Shown: in pieces, positions 62,510 to 64,000 of the stretch
How positions within the stretch are numbered: position 1 is the first letter of the stretch
Layout: each line of letters opens with the position of its first letter
Source: Sva-07 sp038321235
GTDB lineage: Bacteria; Actinomycetota; Acidimicrobiia; Acidimicrobiales; Ilumatobacteraceae
Length of the DNA stretch: 64,000 nucleotides
Reading direction: 5' to 3'
NCBI GenBank assembly: GCA_038321235.1
Contig: JBBQEU010000002.1
Coordinates: 12,443-76,442, forward strand
Program-made: the position numbers and the translations under genes
Notes under the pieces: generated by a model
The model's input: only the letters and a program-made list of their open reading frames with translations
The model's database searches: none
Told to the model about the DNA's origin: nothing

Positions 62510-63121
62510 GTGCGTCTCGCCGTCCTGGTCCCGGTCAAACGATTCACAGCGGCCAAAGGTCGCCTCACCGACGTGCTCGCCGATGGCGACCGGGCCCGTC
62601 TCGCCGAGTGGTTGGCGAGCGGCGTACTGGACATCGTCGCCGAGATCCCGACATTCGTGGCCTGCGATGACCACCAGGTTGCGGAGTGGGCGAGCCGGAT
62701 GGGTGCCCAGGTGATCTGGGGAGCCGGCCTCGGCCTCAACGGCGCTGTCGACGACGGGGTCGACCACATCGTGGCGTGCGACTACGACCACGTGCTCGTC
62801 AGCCATGCCGACCTGGCCCTGCCCGGCACCCTGCTCGACGTCGCACGCGAAGGCTGCATCACGCTGGTCCCCGACCGCCGCCACGACGGCACCAACGTGA
62901 TGTCGTTCCCCGCGGCGCACCCACTGCGTGCGGCCTACGGTGGCGGCTCGTTCACACGACATCTCGAGCAGGCGCTCGCCGTCGGATCCGTGCCGGTCGA
63001 GGTGCGTGCCGACCCCTATCTGTCCCTCGATCTCGACACCGCGCGAGATCTCGCCCACCCCCTGATCGCGAAGGTGCTCCCCTCATGGCTGCCAACGAAC
63101 CCGGCCAACCCAGCCCGCTGA
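62510..63121 (+). CDS. cofC: 2-phospho-L-lactate guanylyltransferase (coenzyme F420 synthesis)
   Basis: A 203-residue nucleotidyltransferase from GTG 62510. The start VLVPVKRFTAAKGRL carries the nucleotide-binding Lys, and ISxD-like DHVLVSHADLALP and LVPDRRHDGTNVMSF are CofC/FbiD family blocks. It makes the guanylated phospholactate or phosphoenolpyruvate precursor of F420 in the cytosol. Its end overlaps the ATG of the interrupted PIG-L gene by 37 bp in another frame. Confidence 0.93.
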   Translation: MRLAVLVPVKRFTAAKGRLTDVLADGDRARLAEWLASGVLDIVAEIPTFVACDDHQVAEWASRMGAQVIWGAGLGLNGAVDDGVDHIVACDYDHVLVSHADLALPGTLLDVAREGCITLVPDRRHDGTNVMSFPAAHPLRAAYGGGSFTRHLEQALAVGSVPVEVRADPYLSLDLDTARDLAHPLIAKVLPSWLPTNPANPAR

Positions 63122-63867
63122 ACTCGACCGCGCTGGCAACTCCCGCAACCACCGATCTGGCCACACCGACCTAAGCGCTCGCCATCGGCGCCCACCCCGA
63201 TGACGTCGAGTTCGGATGCGGCGGCCTGCTCGCCAAGTGGGCCGCCGACGGATGCCTCGTCCACCACCTGGTGTGCACCGACGGCTCGAAGGGCACGTGG
63301 GATCCCGACGTCGACGTGACAGCACTCGCCATCCGCCGCCAGGACGAACAGCGAGATGCGGCCAGGCGTCTGGCCGGAACGAACGCCGGCGAGGTCAGGT
63401 TCCTCCGGAGAGTCGACGGAGAACTCGACAGCGATCTCGCGACACGTGGCGAGGTCGCCCGCATCATTCGCGAGCTGCGACCGCAGGTGGTGCTGGGCCA
63501 CGATCCGTGGAAGCGCTACCGCCTCCATCCCGATCACCGCCACGCCGGCCTCCTCGCCTGCGAGGGCATCGTGGCCGCCCGCGATCCCCACTTCTTCCGC
63601 GAACACGGGGTCGCCCACCATCGGCCCGACGCCCTGCTGTTGTGGGAGGCCGACGCGCCCGATCACGCCGAGGACGTCAGCGGGTTCGTCAACACGAAGC
63701 TCGACGCGCTGGCCGCTCACGAGAGCCAATTCGAATCGACGATGAAGGCGCTCGACGACGATCAGCTGGCGGCGTTCGAACAGCGGATCCGCAACCGTCT
63801 CGTCGACCTCGGACGGCCGTTCGACATGAACGCCGCCGAAGTGTTCAAACTCATCGCCGACCTGTAG
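63085..63867 (+). pseudogene. PIG-L/LmbE family deacetylase interrupted by in-frame TAA
   Basis: Reading from ATG 63085 gives 29 codons, then TAA at 63172-63174, then an uninterrupted frame to 63867. The frame after the stop begins ALAIGAHPDDVEFGCGG, the metal-binding start of a PIG-L deacetylase, and continues with LGHDPWKRYRLHPDHRHAG and a full-length C-terminus. No ATG, GTG or TTG exists between the stop and the HPDD motif; the next is GTG 63271, beyond the active site. So the active form needs read-through, a sequencing error or a functional allele elsewhere. Substrate classes include mycothiol precursors and GlcNAc conjugates; none can be assigned. Confidence 0.75.
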
Positions 63868-63955
63868 CGCCGCGACGTCCCGACGTTCACGGATCCAGGG
63901 GATTGACCACGGGCATGCCGCGTCGTCCAGCTGCTCGAAGGTGGTCGCACCACCC

Positions 63956-64000
63956 CTACTGCAACCAGGTCGGTGGGGCCATGCCGCCGTGGCTGTGGCT
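63956..64000 (-). CDS. C-terminal end of a gene running out of the window
   Basis: On the minus strand the frame reads SHSHGGMAPPTWLQ and then TAG at 63956-63958. A 14-residue tail like this is plausible as a protein C-terminus convergent with the PIG-L gene, but it is too short to identify. The 88 bp between the two stops show nothing else. Confidence 0.3.
   Translation of the reverse strand, partial: SHSHGGMAPPTWLQ

Overview
The window is a compact, GC-rich chromosomal segment, read here as an actinobacterium of the Acidimicrobiia (Ilumatobacter-like). The placement is inferred from content, not from a marker gene. The supporting content is a mycothiol S-conjugate amidase, an F420-pathway CofC with two luciferase-like F420-type oxidoreductases, a Ku/LigD-polymerase end-joining pair and many GTG starts. 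At least a dozen genes have a TAnnnT -10 box only 6-9 nt before the start codon, which implies leaderless transcripts. No rRNA, tRNA, CRISPR array, prophage or insertion sequence was seen. No stretch over 300 bp is gene-free.

Layout. 1-8.8 kb: 3' part of an S9 peptidase, convergent P-type cation ATPase, nitrobindin-like haem protein, NudC, and a large LuxR-type regulator with a broken P-loop. 8.8-16.3 kb: two giant adjacent minus-strand genes (1081 aa with a Tat signal, then 1399 aa without one), coupled by a 1-nt gap and of unknown function. This is the best candidate for an undescribed system. 16.4-27.1 kb: thiolase, SNase-like lipoprotein, YdjC-type deacetylase, mca with a small coupled ORF, PEBP lipoprotein, GGDEF-EAL protein, zinc-ribbon rhomboid, glpD, MtfA-like peptidase and a DMT permease.

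27.1-33.3 kb is a pentose (probably xylose) module: xylA diverges from a ROK repressor, followed by a CUT2 ABC transporter (binding protein, half-size ATPase, permease). Two 23-bp operator candidates of form GTTTGT-N11-ACAAAC lie at the xylA/ROK intergenic region and just after the transporter promoter. 33.4-42.3 kb: two F420-type oxidoreductases, TesB-like thioesterase, amidase, acyl-CoA ligase, PLP decarboxylase-like protein and a beta-lactamase-fold lipoprotein. 42.3-46.9 kb: a coupled set of O-antigen-ligase-like/TPR membrane protein, ECF-type sigma factor and a membrane-anchored presumptive sigma-regulator.

46.9-64 kb: Tat-exported unknown protein, LigD polymerase and Ku, membrane protein, lipoprotein, M24 peptidase, anchored unknown protein, mycoredoxin-like protein, cystathionine beta-synthase with a gamma-synthase/lyase (reverse transsulfuration), otsA-otsB (trehalose), gpsA-unknown-rnhB (coupled), cofC, and a PIG-L deacetylase interrupted by an in-frame TAA just before its metal-binding motif.

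Four copies of a 41-47 bp palindromic repeat sit exactly at gene 3' ends (two in tandem). They form an interspersed extragenic palindrome family that doubles as stop codon and possible terminator.
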